Shown: piece after piece, positions 22,839-34,365 of the stretch
Position numbering within the stretch: position 1 is the stretch's first letter
Layout: each line of letters begins with the position of its first letter
Origin: Megaustenia siamemsis
Taxonomy: Eukaryota > Mollusca > Gastropoda > Stylommatophora > Ariophantidae
Assembly (NCBI GenBank): GCA_032433765.1
Contig: JAVIAB010000156.1
Coordinates: forward strand, 84,489,015 to 84,553,014
DNA length: 64,000 nt
Direction: 5' to 3'
Position numbers and translations under genes: made by a program
Notes under the pieces: model-generated
The model's input: the letters and a program-made list of their open reading frames with translations, nothing else
Told to the model about the DNA's origin: nothing
Databases searched by the model: none

Positions 22839-24920
22839 GTATGGAAGTGTTGTAGCCATGTACTGTATGGAAGTGTTATAGCCATGTACTGTATAGAAGT
22901 GTTGTAGCCACGTACTGTATGGAAGTGTTGTAGCCATGCGCTGTATGGAAGTGTTGTAGCCATGTACTGTATCGAAGTGTTATAGCCATGTACTGTATAG
23001 AAGTGTTATAGACGTGTACTGTTTAGAAGTGTTATAGCCATGTACTGTATAGAAGTGTTGCAGCCATGTACTGTATAGAAGTGTTATAGACGTGTACTGT
23101 ATAGAAGTGTTATAGCCATGTACTGTATAGAAGTGTTGCAGCCATGTACTGTATGGAAGTGTTGTAGCCATGCACTGTATGGAAGTGTTGTAGCCATGTA
23201 CTGTATCGAAGTGTTATAGCCATGTACTGTATGGAAGTGTTATAGACGTGTACTGTATAGAAGTGTTATAGCCATGTACTGTATAGAAGTGTTGCAGCCA
23301 TGTACTGTATGGAAGTGTTGTAGCCATGTACTGTATGGAAGTGTTATAGCCATGTATTGTATGGAAGTGTTGTAGCCATGTACTGTATGGAAGTGTTGTA
23401 GCCATGTACTGTATAGAAGTGTTGTAACCATATACTGTATAGAAGTGTTGTAGCCATGTATTGTATGGAAGTGTTGCAGCCATGTACTGTATAGAAGTGT
23501 TATAGCCATGTACTGTATAGAAGTGTTATAGCCATGTACTGTGTGGAAGTGTTATAGCCATGTACTGTATAGAAGTGTTGCAGCCATGTACTGTATGGAA
23601 GTGTTATAGCCATGTACTGTATAGAAGTGTTGTAGCCATGTACTGTATAGAAGTGTTGTAGCCATGTACTGTATAGAAGTGTTGTAGCCATGTACTGTAT
23701 AGAAGTGTTGTAGCCATGTACTGTATAGAAGTGTTGTAGCCATGTACTGTATAGAAGTGTTATAGCCATGTACTGTATAGAAGTGTTGTAGCCATGTACT
23801 GTATAGAAGTGTTGTAGCCATGTACTGTATAGAAGTGTTGTAGCCATGTACTGTATAGAAGTGTTGTAGCCATGTACTGTATAGAAGTGTTATAGCCATG
23901 TACTGTATAGAAGTGTTGTAGCCATGTACTGTATAGAAGTGTTGTAGCCATGTACTGTATAGAAGTGTTGTAGCCATGTACTGTATAGAAGTGTTGTAGC
24001 CATGTACTGTATAGAAGTGTTGTAGCCATGTACTGTATAGAAGTGTTATAGCCATGTACTGTATAGAAGTAAGGTAAAAGGTAAAGTACGAGACTTGAAC
24101 CGGCGTCTTAGCACGCGAGTTTCCACCCATATGTGCTCGGCCGCCTATCCAGAAATGTTCGGATATTTCTGTATAGTGTCGCCTCAAGCATCTAAACTCA
24201 GATGCGAGGTAACATTCCTCACCTTCCCAGGGTAATACCCTGGTACCCATTTCTGCCAACGGCTGGGTCGACCGTGGGGGTATCTTTTTTTTTTTTTTCA
24301 AACCACGATTACAATTCACACTGCTCCCAGCGGGAATCGAACACGGGTTGTCCGAACGTCGGTAGTCCAGTCGAGTGGTTTTCCCAACTAGGCTACCGAG
24401 GCCCCCTGTATAGAAGTGGTGTATAGAAGTGTTGTAGCCATGTACTATATGGAAGTGTTATAGCCATGTACTGTATGGAAGTGTTATAGCCATGTACTGT
24501 ATGGAAGTGTAGTAGCCATGTACTGTATAGAAGTGTTATAGCCATGTACTGTATAGAAGTGTTGTAGCCATGTACTGTATGGAAGTGTTATAGCCATGTA
24601 CTGTATGGAAGTGTAGTAGCCATGTACTGTATGGAAGTGTTATAGCCATGTACTGTATGGAAGTGTTGTAGCCATGTACTGTATAGAAGGGTTGTAGCCA
24701 TGTACTGTATGGAAGTTTTGTAGCCATGTACTGTATGGAAGTGTAGTAGCCATGTACTGTATGGAAGTGTTATAGCCATGTACTGTATGGAAGTGTTGTA
24801 GCCATGTACTGTATAGAAGGGTTGTAGCCATGTACTGTATGGAAGTTTTGTAGCCATGTACTGTATGGAAGTATTTTAGCCATGTACTGTATGGAAGTGT
24901 ATTAGCTATGTACTGTATGG
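22839..24920. repeat. 26-bp minisatellite, about 67 copies, interrupted by a SINE
   Basis: The unit is GCCATGTACTGTATAGAAGT plus GTTGTA, with TATGGAAG as the main variant. The stretch 23620-24060 is almost perfectly homogenised to TATAGAAG, while the flanks mix both variants. A family-2 SINE splits it at 24071-24405. Minus-strand open frames result from the repeat. Confidence 0.95.
24059..24417 (-). mobile_element. tRNA-derived SINE, family 2, full-length, minus strand
   Basis: The SINE body is 24071-24405, flanked by 12-bp CTGTATAGAAGT at 24059-24070 and 24406-24417. These fit target duplications, although the host array repeats this word anyway. On the minus strand it starts GGGGGCCTCGGTAGCCTAGT (A box), then GTGTTCGATTCCC (B box), with an internal A-run and a 3' end AAAGGTAAAAGGTAA. 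A second copy is at 49028-49345. It differs from family 1 in its body and tail. Confidence 0.85.
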
Positions 24921-24924
24921 AAGT

Positions 24925-25795
24925 GTAGTAGCCATATGTAGCCGTGCTGAAGAGTGGTGCTATATAGTTGTATAGAATTGACGTAGAGTAGTGTTGTAGC
25001 CAAGTGCTAAATAGAATTGTTGTAGAGAAGTGATGTAGTCAAGTGCTATAGAGTAGTGATGTATCCAAGTGCTGTATAGAAGTTCTATAGCTAAGTGTTG
25101 TATAGAAGTGCTGTAGAGTAAAGCTGTAACTAAGTGTTGTATAAAAGTGCTGTAGAGTAAAGCTGTACCTAAGTGATTAATATAAGTGCAGTTGAGTAGT
25201 GCTGTAACTAAGTGCTGTATAGAAGTGCAGTTGAGTTGTGCTGTAGCTACGTGCTATTTAGATGTGATGTTAAGGAGTTTTGTAAAGTAGTGATGTAGCC
25301 AAGTGATGTACCTAAGTGCTGTACAGAAGTGATGTAGCTAAGTACTGTAGAGAAATGATGTAGCTAAGTGCTGTAGAGAAGTGATGTACCTAAGTGCTGT
25401 AGAGAAGTGATGTACCTAAGTGTTGTAGAGAAGTGATGTAGCTAAGTGCTGTAGAGAAAAGAAGTAGCTAAGTGCTGTAGAGAAGTGATGTAGCTAAGTG
25501 CTGTAGAGAAGTGATGTACCTAAGTGTTGTAGAGAAGTGATGTAGCTAAGTGCTGTAGAGACGTGAAGTAGCTAAGTGCTTTAGAGAAGTGAAGTAGCTA
25601 AGTGCTGTAGAGAAGTGATGTAGCTAAGTGCTGTAGAGAAGTGAAGTAGCTAAGTGTTGTAGAGAAGTGATGTAGCTAAGTGCTGTAGAGAAGTGATGTA
25701 GCTAAGTGCTGTAGAGAAGTGATGTAGCTAAGTGCTGTAGAGAAGTGATGTAGCTAAGTGCTGTAGAGAAATGTTATAGCTAAGTACTGTAGCCA
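24925..25795. repeat. 26-bp minisatellite, diverged continuation of the previous array
   Basis: The unit is GCTAAGTGCTGTAGAGAAGT plus GATGTA. It has the same length as, and is alignable to, the 26-bp unit upstream (GCCATGTACTGTATAGAAGT). Copies at 24950-25320 are transitional and ragged; 25320-25790 is well homogenised. Confidence 0.9.
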
Positions 25796-26106
25796 GGACA
25801 TGAAGTCACGTGGTACGGAATCCTTCAAACCCCCCCCCCCCCCCCCCACACACGTTGACGTAAACTCTTCACTATTTCTATCCTCAGCTTCTGCTTCTTT
25901 AATCTTGAGTCTCATTCTCTGTTGCCGTTTGATCAACAGTAACGGTTACCTTAATGTCTGCCGATAGTGTATTTGAAGAAGTCAACAATGAATGAAACAA
26001 ACATGACATCAGATAATTCAACTTGAAATAAACCAGAATTAATTGAGTAAGAAATGACTTGCTCCATCATTGCTTGTTGGACAGTTGCTATTTTAATTTA
26101 TTTTTA

Positions 26107-26280
26107 TTTACTGTAGAAGCTGAATGAGGACAAGAAACATACAAGATACAAGAAACAGACAAGATACAAGAAACATACAAGATACAAGAAACATATAAGA
26201 GAAATGAAACAGACAAGAAACAAACCAGAGACAAAAAACAAACAAGAAACAGACCAGAAACAAGAAACAGACATAAAACA
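26107..26280. repeat. ACAAGAAACAGA-type short tandem repeat (copy 1)
   Basis: Units of 9-12 bases such as ACAAGAAACATACAAGATAC repeat irregularly. Closely similar stretches recur at 27478-27635 and 28050-28208, all on the same strand. Confidence 0.8.
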
Positions 26281-27477
26281 ATAAACAAACCTGATGTACC
26301 CGGGAAAAAGGTTTCTTTATTATTTATTTGTTATTGCGCTATACTTGCGATATCTCGTAATCGTTCTGATATATCGATCGTTACTTTGTTTACTTTACTG
26401 ACGGCCTTCACCCACCTGTCAGTTCTCGGTGTGGTTGACCTCAGCTGGAATGCGCTGATCGTGATTTGCTCGGTACAACACGTCTTCGTGGCTACTGGGC
26501 GTTCGCCTCAACCCTGACCTTGTCTGTTCACGTAGTACTTGAGTGATTCCGCGATAACTTTATTGCTGTTATGATTCGTCCCCAAGGGTTGACGCTAGGC
26601 AGATAAATATAACTGTGTAACACATAACAACGCATTGGTTATAAGAATTTGTTCCGACTTTTGTTACTGTCACATCGGACTCTCGCTACACACTGGATAT
26701 GGCAGGTCACACACTTAAAGCGCACTCTTACAATACTTGATTCTATCGCCCTCACACTTATCTCTGGGCTCTAACGCATTCATACTCGCGTCTTAACTAC
26801 TTGTGGACCGTTCCCCATTGAACGGCCCTGCCCTATACTATCTAACTTCTACCTGTCCTGCGGTCTCTTGGCAATGCTACTAACTGTCTCTTAGTAGTGC
26901 CACTTACTAATCTGCATCGCTTAACTTTTCTTCACTAGTCTCTGCGTCTCCTAACTATCACGTTTTCTTCTGCCGGCTAAATGTCTATTACACTTTATAG
27001 TGTCATGATTCTAGATCGTCCCTCCCTGCCAACTCAGTCTCTCCAAGTGTCCAGTCTCAAAAGTGCTCACTACTATTCTAACTCACGTACTACTCTACAG
27101 CGATTCTAATTCTACTAGGCTAAGGTTAGCCTCTCTATGGGCCGACCAACATATTCGCCCGTCTCCTAACGAGCGTGTGTGCTCCTGCCGACTACATTTC
27201 TCCAAGTGTCTGTACCAAATTGCTTCTCGATCTTTTGTGTTTACTTCTTAAATCTCAGACTTATCAGCCAATCAAAATTGACTTCTTACGCGTCTGTCTG
27301 TCCACTCACTTCTGGGCATGACTTTCACATATATTTTGCACGTGAATTTCGACCCATAGTCTCATTAGTTTTTTCTCGTGACTTCGTCTTAATGTCTTTT
27401 TCCTTTTTCTCCTTGACCTTGTTCTCTCCTCTTTGTTTATTCCATTACTCTCTCCACTCCTCCCCCTTCTACACCGA

Positions 27478-27635
27478 GACAAAAAACAAACAAGAAACAG
27501 ATCAGAAACAAAAAATAGAATTGAAACAGACAAGAAACAGATACGAAAAAAAAATAGACAAGTAACAAGGAACAGACAAGAAACACGAAACACGAATTAG
27601 ACAAGAATCAAGGAACAGACAAGAAACATAGAAAC
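27478..27635. repeat. ACAAGAAACAGA-type short tandem repeat (copy 2)
   Basis: Same motif as at 26107, with longer A-runs. Minus-strand frames rich in Phe, Leu and Cys through it mimic membrane segments but are low complexity. Confidence 0.8.
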
Positions 27636-28049
27636 AGGTGAATTTCCGGTATATGGTGGATAGGCGGCGAGAACAATTGATGGCTGTGCATGAAAGGTGT
27701 TCCTTGTTGCAGTTTCTTCATATTCCAAGTCAGGCTTGTTGCAGGAGCTACTGAGCTAAGTGCTCTGTGCATGCCGTGAGCTGTGTGTGTCATCCGTTTT
27801 GATCATGTTTTGATATCCCGCTTGTTTACGATGAATGATGATATCGTATGACAGGGAACAGTTGGCTGTGTTCACTTTCTGCACGGTTTCGCCTTATGTC
27901 TTTTGGCGTGTGCTGAGACTGCTACGATGAGGACTACAGTTACCTTTCTTTGTTTGGGAGATGAAATTCGGATGATTACGCTGGCACAGGCGGTTGAGCA
28001 ATTATGGATTTTAATTCGTTTGCAGTGATACCGGGGCCTTACATAAACA

Positions 28050-28208
28050 AATAACAAACAAACAAACATAGAAACAGACAAGAAACATATAAGAAACAAT
28101 AAAAGGATAAGAAACAAGAAACAGACCAGAAACAAGAGACAGATAAGAAACAAGAAACAGATAAGAACTAAGAAACAGATAAGAAACAAGATATAGACAA
28201 AAAAGAGA
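28050..28208. repeat. ACAAGAAACAGA-type short tandem repeat (copy 3)
   Basis: Same motif as at 26107. It lies just downstream, on the minus strand, of the splice donor of the GPCR exon and would therefore be intronic. Confidence 0.8.
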
Positions 28209-28274
28209 CAAGAGGCAATTCATCAATGTGGTAATCGGCATCATGTCGTACACACAACATCACCATGTACTTAC

Positions 28275-28472
28275 GATCGCCGCTGAAACTGAGCGGTCTT
28301 GCTATAGCGTTGAGTCGATCCAAACTTAAGGCGACCAGGGCGTAAGTTGAGGCGTACGTCACAACGCTCTGGCCGTAGCGCACAATCTTGCATCCGGCGT
28401 TGCCAGCGTACCAGTCGATTGTGTTCTTCCAGACAATGTCCGTGAGCACATTCACCAGACCGGCAGACAGGT
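28275..28472 (-). CDS. Single exon of a class A neuropeptide GPCR (CCAP / neuropeptide-S receptor-like)
   Basis: The exon would encode about 66 residues covering TM2-TM3 and the second intracellular loop of a seven-transmembrane receptor. Visible landmarks are DLSAGLVNVLTDIVWK (TM2), WYAGNAGCKIVRYGQSVVTY, where C is the TM3 cysteine that pairs with the second extracellular loop, and LVALSLDRLNAI, the DRY box read as DRL, then PLSFSG. This pattern is characteristic of crustacean cardioactive peptide and neuropeptide-S receptors; the family is recalled, not searched. The exon has a canonical acceptor (TTTGCCCACAG) and a strong donor (GTAAGT), both phase 1, and is 198 bases with no stop. Neighbouring exons were not found in the window, so introns must be long or the exon isolated. 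The Tyr-to-Leu change in DRY is noteworthy but may be tolerated. Confidence 0.8.
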
Positions 28473-28612
28473 CTGTGGGCAAACATGGCGGTAAACTGAT
28501 GTGAGAAACTAACACAAAAAACGTTGCGCATTCATTATTTATAATCTTCTTCTTCTGCTGCATCTTCTACCTTTTAGTTCTCTGCGGAACATTGGTCTGC
28601 AACCATTATTTG

Positions 28613-29020
28613 CTAAACCGTCTTTTCTGGTATTTCTTTTTGAATCGCTTCATGTTTTTCCCATCTTTTTCTCCGCTTCAACTTGTCTTCTCCAAAAGTG
28701 TTTTGGTTTTTCTCTTTGTCTCCTCCCCTGGAGACTCCAAAGTAAAACCTTGTGTATAATGTTCTCACCTGGCTTCCACAGTCTGTGGTAGCCAGCGCCA
28801 TCATCTGTGTTGTATCTTTGTCCACTGCTATTTGCCTGCTACTTTCCCATAGTTCCAAGTTAGTAAATTTGTCTTGCCATTTCCGCCCTATTCTGTCAAT
28901 GTTTCTGTCAAAACATTCATTAATGAAGGTCTGTATCTTCATGGCTATCGTTTTTGTTCGTGTTCTCCATGTTCCGTTACAATTACACAGGACTGACACT
29001 AACACTAAAAATGTGTAAAT
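28613..29020 (-). mobile_element. LINE type A C-terminal fragment
   Basis: The minus strand encodes NGTWRTRTKTIAMKIQTFIN, RKWQDKFTNLELWESSRQ and VDKDT, matching the C-terminal region of the LINE at 29590-32396 (CETWRTTKLTIMKIQTFING, KWQDKITNIELWK). The frame decays downstream. It is a 5'-truncated, non-functional copy. Confidence 0.8.
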
Positions 29021-29138
29021 TTGAATTTACCTTAATTTATGTTGATTCCCAAACAGCTTAGCGTTATTCTGCTCCGATAGCGACACAATTCCTTTGTAAT
29101 TTGCCAGTCATAAACAGACACACATAGACATAACTGAC

Positions 29139-29212
29139 GGAGGATTGGGGTCGAGTAGATAACTTGAAGAACTCCTAACCAAGAGAACACGGGGTCAAAT
29201 CTCGGTTTGGTC
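29139..29212 (+). mobile_element. tRNA-like SINE head remnant
   Basis: GTCGAGTAGATAACTTGAAG followed 24 bases later by GGGGTCAAATCTCGG looks like a degenerate Pol III A box plus a B box (GGTTCAAATCC consensus). No acceptor stem closes around it, so it is not a functional tRNA. A chance resemblance is possible. Confidence 0.35.
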
Positions 29213-29589
29213 AAAACGTTTGTCTTAGCGAAGGTAAAATAAAAACTAATCAGAACACCTAACGGCGACTGCACTGGAAAGCGACCTTTTATTTGTAGTT
29301 CCTATAATAAGCCCCTCCCCGCCCGGCACATACTTGACACTTACAAGAACACGCTTGTGCGGAGAACTCTGTACATGAGACTTTTGACACAAAACACGCC
29401 GCTTTAGTTCTATACAAAACACAAGAAATAGATGGGATCAGTCTGCGTGTACAACACCGGTACCAAATGTATTTGTACATTTGTAAATAACCGTCAACAT
29501 GTAACAGGCGCCAAAAGCGAGATTACAGTACAATATTTTGTTGACAATACCTATAATCCTTATCATAATATAAGATAGATCATAGATAA
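29213..29589. other. No gene seen
   Basis: Unique-looking sequence. The open frames have no recognisable domain. Confidence 0.4.
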
Positions 29590-32396
29590 GGATGATTTAG
29601 TTAAAGATGAATTCTATGAACAGTTACAATGTCAGATGGATGCAAGACGAGCCAAGGATATTATAATCTTGATGGGAGACCTAGATGCTAAAGTAGGATC
29701 AGACAACAGAGGCTTCGAAGAGATTATGGGAAAACATGGACTTGGAGAAATAAACGAGAATGGAGAGATATTTGTGAATTTCTGTGCCCTTAATCAAGTG
29801 AGCCTAGGAGAAACAATATTCCAACATAAAAGAATACGTAAAGCTACATGGGTGTCACCAGATCATAGAATGAAAAATCAAATTGATCACATATGTATTA
29901 ATAATAAGTTTAAGTCATCCTTACAGGATGTAAAAGTATATAGAGGGGCAGATGTAGCTTCACATCATCATCTTCTGAAGGCCAAACTTAAACTAACAAG
30001 ATATCATCATCATCATCATCATCAAGTACCGGGCCTACTGGCGTAGGTGATCAGGTCTCTCCACAACTTTCGATCTCGGCAGCTATTTATCATTTCTGTT
30101 GTTGACCTTCTGCCAAGCCATTCTCTTAAGCTGTCTCTTATTTTTTCTCTTTGCTTCCCTCTATCTCTTCGTCCCTCAATTGTTCCAGTTGTTCTCTTCT
30201 CATTACATGGCCAAAAAATGATGATTGTAACAAGATATACTACACCGAATAAGGGTAGAAAGTATTTAAATGTAGGGTTTCTTAAAGAACAAGGAATTAA
30301 AGATAAATTCGCAGTCACAATATCAAACAAATACCAAGTCCTCCAACAACTACAAACTACAATAAATATAGAAGATCATTAGAAATAGGTAAAAGATATA
30401 TGGAAAGAAAAATGCGAAGAAACACTGGAGAAAAGAGAACGCCAGAATAAGGCACTGATGACAGCAGAGACCCTGGATAAAATTAAAGAAAGAAAGACCA
30501 AGAAAGCAGACATAAATAACAGCAAAATGAGAAGTAAAAAAGCCAAGACACAGGAAACTTACACAGAGGTGAACAAAGAGGTGAGAAGATGCATTAAAAG
30601 GGATAAGAGGAAATATATAGATGAACTAGCTAAAGAGACAGAAGAAGCAGCAAATAAAGTGAATATGAAAGAACTGTACAAAAACACAAAGAAATTAAGT
30701 GGAAAATACAAACAGATTAATGCCTTTATTAAAGATAAGAAAGGAAATCTGCTTAGTAATATAATGGAACAAATGGAGAGATGTAAAGAACACTTTGAAG
30801 AACTTTTTAACAGACCCGGCTCAAATAATTTTCCAGATATATTACCAGCAGAAGAAGAGTTACACGTTAACTGTGGAAAACCAAGCAAAGAAGAAATAAT
30901 GGAAGCCATCAATCTATTAAAAAATGGTAAAGCCACAGGACCAGATGAAATTCCTTCGGAAGCCATTAAAGCAGATACTAACACCTCTACCAGGATGTTA
31001 CATAATCTATTAGTAAAATTTGAGAGAGGGAAAAAATACCTAAAGACTTGAAAGAAGGTTATATGATCAAACTAAAAAAGAAAAGAAGTCTACAGGCGTG
31101 CACAAATTATAGGGGAATTATGCTACTATCAGTGCCCTAAAAAAATATTAAGCAAAATCACTCTGGAGAGACTAAAAGAGGCCATAGAGAAGCATTTGAG
31201 AGATCAACTAGCAGGTTTTAAGAAAAACAGATCACGTGCTGATCAAATAACTACTCTACGTATAATAGTTGAACTAAGTTTAGAACTACAGTCCCCAATT
31301 TATATTGGATTCATAGATTACGAAAAGGCATTTGATAGTTTAGACAGAAGAATGCTTTGGAAGTTGCTGAGTCATTACGGAATCCCCATAAAATTTATAA
31401 ACCTGATAAAAACATTGTATGAAGGAACAAAATGTAGTGTGGTGCATGAAGGACAGCTTACAGAAGTATTTGAAATAAGAACAGGAGTAAGGCAGGGATG
31501 CCTTCTGTCTCCATTTCTCTTTCTACTGGCCATAGATTGGATTATGAAATAACTCAAAATCAACAGAAATGGAATCCAGTGGTCACTGGCCAAGCAACTT
31601 GATGATTTAGACTTTACTGATGACATAGCTCTCCTATCACACAGCCATCAACAGATACAGGATAAAACGAGCATACTTGATGAGAGATCACAACAGCTAG
31701 GACTGAAGATTAATTGAGATAAGACTAACATTATGAGAATTAATACAGTTGGCAATAACCAAATAAAATTAGGAGAAATACCTCTACTAGACGCACAATC
31801 TTACATATATCTGGGTAGTAATATAGATAAAGGATGAACAGAAAATGATACCAAAATAAGGATATCAAAAGCAAGAGGAGCTTTTTTTTGTACTGGGAAA
31901 CTTATGGAAGTCCAAAGAAATTAGGTTAAAAACAAAAATAAAAATGTTCAACTCCAATGTTAAGTTAGTCTTATTATATGGCTGTGAAACATGGAGAACA
32001 ACAAAACTGACAATCATGAAGATACAGACTTTCATTAATGGATGCTTACGCAGAATAAAAGGATGGAAATGGCAGGACAAAATCACTAACATAGAATTAT
32101 GGAAATGTACCAGTCAAACACCAGTGGATAAAGAGATACAGCGATGATGATGGCGCTGGATAGGACACACACTGCGGAAGCCACATGAGAGTATTGTACA
32201 ACAGGCCCTTTTTTTTTTTTATCCCCAGGGGAAAAGACAAAGAGGAAGACCAAAGAATTCTTGGAGAAGACAGATAGAAGCAGAGATGAAGATGATGGGG
32301 GAGACATGGAATGATCTTAAAAGAATGGCAAAAAACAGAACGACTTGAAAAGTGTTTGTTGAAGACCTATGCTCCACTGGGAGCTAAAAAGGTAGA
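29590..32396 (+). mobile_element. Decayed non-LTR retrotransposon (LINE type A), 5'-truncated, with APE endonuclease and RT
   Basis: The element once copied itself through RNA using an apurinic-type endonuclease and a reverse transcriptase. Endonuclease remains: MGDLDAKVG, an SPDHRMKNQIDHI region and a degenerate ASHHHLL in place of SDHHLL (29640-29995). RT remains: KATGPDEIPSEA (about 30930), NYRGIMLLS (31105), DYEKAFDSLDRR (31316), RQGCLLSPFLF (31490) and DFTDDIALL, a variant of the FADD active site (31608-31630). The C-terminal region has CETWRTTKLTIMKIQTFI and GKRQRGRPKNSWRR, ending EDLCST. Several stops and frameshifts are present, so it is dead. It resembles the I/Nimb or RTE-like elements common in molluscs, but the clade is not certain. 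A type B LINE is nested at 30005-30227. Confidence 0.9.
29994..30238 (-). mobile_element. LINE type B 3' fragment nested in LINE A, with 11-bp target duplications
   Basis: Insert 30005-30227 is flanked by TAACAAGATAT at 29994-30004 and 30228-30238. On the minus strand it begins FGHVMRRE-like sequence, continues TTGTIEGRRDRGKQREK and TEMINSCRDRKLWRDLITYA, and ends in a (TGA)n tail of about seven units. This is a 5'-truncated insertion of a different LINE lineage from its host. Confidence 0.9.
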
Positions 32397-32662
32397 AGAA
32401 TACCTAAAGTATATTTGCTCTAATTGCTATAACCTCAACATCTGTTGTGAATTCTATGCCTGTCTTTCCAGTTATTGGTCTCGAGTGCTTGCACAACGGA
32501 CACCCTGACTGAAGTCGTCTATGACCGTAGTCTAGTACCATCCACACACTTCTCTAACATCATCCCTTGGTTTGTGACCTCTCTCTGTGACCGTAGTCTA
32601 GTACCATCCACACACTTCTCTAACATCATTCCTTGGTTTGTGGCGCATCTTAGCGCAGTTAA
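32397..32662. other. No gene; about 66-bp direct duplication
   Basis: GACCGTAGTCTAGTACCATC through CTTGGTTTGTG occurs twice in tandem, beginning at about 32523 and 32589. Otherwise the stretch is unremarkable. Confidence 0.6.
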
Positions 32663-34365
32663 AAATTTACCAACCTCCACACTTACCCACCTCTACAATT
32701 ACCCACCTTCACAATTACCCACCTCTACAATTAACCACCTCCACACTTACCCATCTCCACACTTACCCACCTCCACAATTACCCACATCCACACTTACCC
32801 ACCTCCACACTTAACCACCTCCAAACTTACCCACCTCCACAATTACCCACCTTCATCATTACCCACCTCTACAATTAACCACCTCCACACTTAAGCTCCT
32901 CCACACTTACCAGCCTCCACACATACTCACCTCCACACTTACCCACCTCCATACTTACCCACCTCTACACTTACCCACATCCACACTTACCCACCTTCAC
33001 AATTAACTACCTCCACAATTACCCACCTCCACAATTAACAACCTCCACACTTACCCATTTCCACACTTACCCACCTCCACACATACCCACCTACACACTT
33101 ACCCATCTCCACACTTAGCCACCTCCACAATTAACCACCTCGACACTTACCCACCTCCACACTTACCCACCTCCACAATTACCCACCTTCACAATTACCC
33201 ACCTCCACAAATAACCACCTCCACACTTGCCTACCTCCACACTTACCCACCTCCACACTTACCCACCTCCACAATTAACCACCTCCACGCTTACCCACCT
33301 CCACAATTAACCACCTCCACACTTACCCACCTCCACAATTAACCACCTCCACACTTGCCCACATCCACAATTAACCACCTCCAACTTACCCACATCCACA
33401 CTTACCCACCTCAACAATTAAACACCTCCACACTTACCCACCTCAACAATTAACCACCTCCACACTTACCCACCTCAACAATTAACCACCTCCACACTTA
33501 CCCACCTCCACACTTACCCACCTCCACAATTAACCACCTCCACGCTTACCCACCTCCACAATTAACCACCTCCACACTTACCCACCTCCACAATTAACCA
33601 CCTCCACACTTGCCCACATCCACAATTAACCACCTCCACACTTACCCACATCCACACTTACCCACCTCAACAATTAACCACCTCCACACTTACCCACCTC
33701 AACAATTAACCACCTCCACACTTACCCACATCCACACTTACCCACCTCAACAATTAAACACCTCCACACTTATCCACCTCCACACTTACCCACCTTCACA
33801 CTTACCCACCTCCACACTTACCCACATCCACACTTACCGACATCCACACATACCCACCTCCACACTTACCCACATCCACACTTACCCACATCCACACTTA
33901 CCCACCTCCACACTTACCCACATCCACACTTACCCACCTCCACACTTACCCACCTCCACACTTACCCACACACTCCCACACACTTACCCACCTCCACACT
34001 TACCCACCTCCACACTTACCCACCTCCACACTTACCCACCTCCACACTTACCCACATCCACACTTACCCACCTCCACAATTAACCACCTCCACACTTATC
34101 CACCTCCACAATTAACCACCTCCACACTTACCCACCTCCACACCTACCCACCTCCACAATTAACCACCGCCACACTTACCCACCTCCACACTTACCCACC
34201 TCCACACTTACCCACCTCCACACTTACCCACATCCACACTTACCCACCTCCACAATTAACCACCTCCACACTTACCCACCTCCACAATTAACCACCGTAA
34301 CACTTACCCACCTCCACACCTACCCACCTCCACAATTAACCACCGCCACACTTACCCACCTCAGC
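32663..34365. repeat. 16-bp C-rich minisatellite, about 105 copies
   Basis: The unit is CCTCCACACTTACCCA with variants CCTCCACAATTAACCA and CATCCACACTTACCCA. Longer blocks, for example around 33290-33360 and 33530-33620, repeat the same variant order, so multi-unit duplications have occurred. The plus strand has almost no G. Confidence 0.95.

Larger units (their letters stand above)
25796..28274. other. No confident gene; poly-C and GAAACA repeats
   Basis: An 18-base C run is at 25830-25847. Imperfect short repeats of ACAAGAAACAGA type lie at 26107-26280, 27478-27635 and 28050-28208. The 26290-27470 stretch has no recognisable coding domain. Further exons of the GPCR at 28275 would be expected on the minus strand in this direction, but I could not identify one with confidence. 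Confidence 0.5.

Noticed and set aside
23500..24319. 255-codon minus-strand frame spanning a SINE and the 26-bp array
   Set aside because: It joins SINE sequence to repeat units by chance; no conserved domain.
26290..27470. Possible solo LTR or novel element
   Set aside because: No paired terminal repeats, target duplication or TG...CA ends could be established by eye.
27872..28253. Hydrophobic minus-strand frames resembling further membrane segments of the GPCR
   Set aside because: The hydrophobic part is the translation of the GAAACA repeat. No conserved TM4-TM7 motifs (for example CWxP or NPxxY) are present.
30003..30024. Poly-histidine stretch
   Set aside because: It is the (TGA)n tail of a minus-strand LINE insertion read in the wrong frame.
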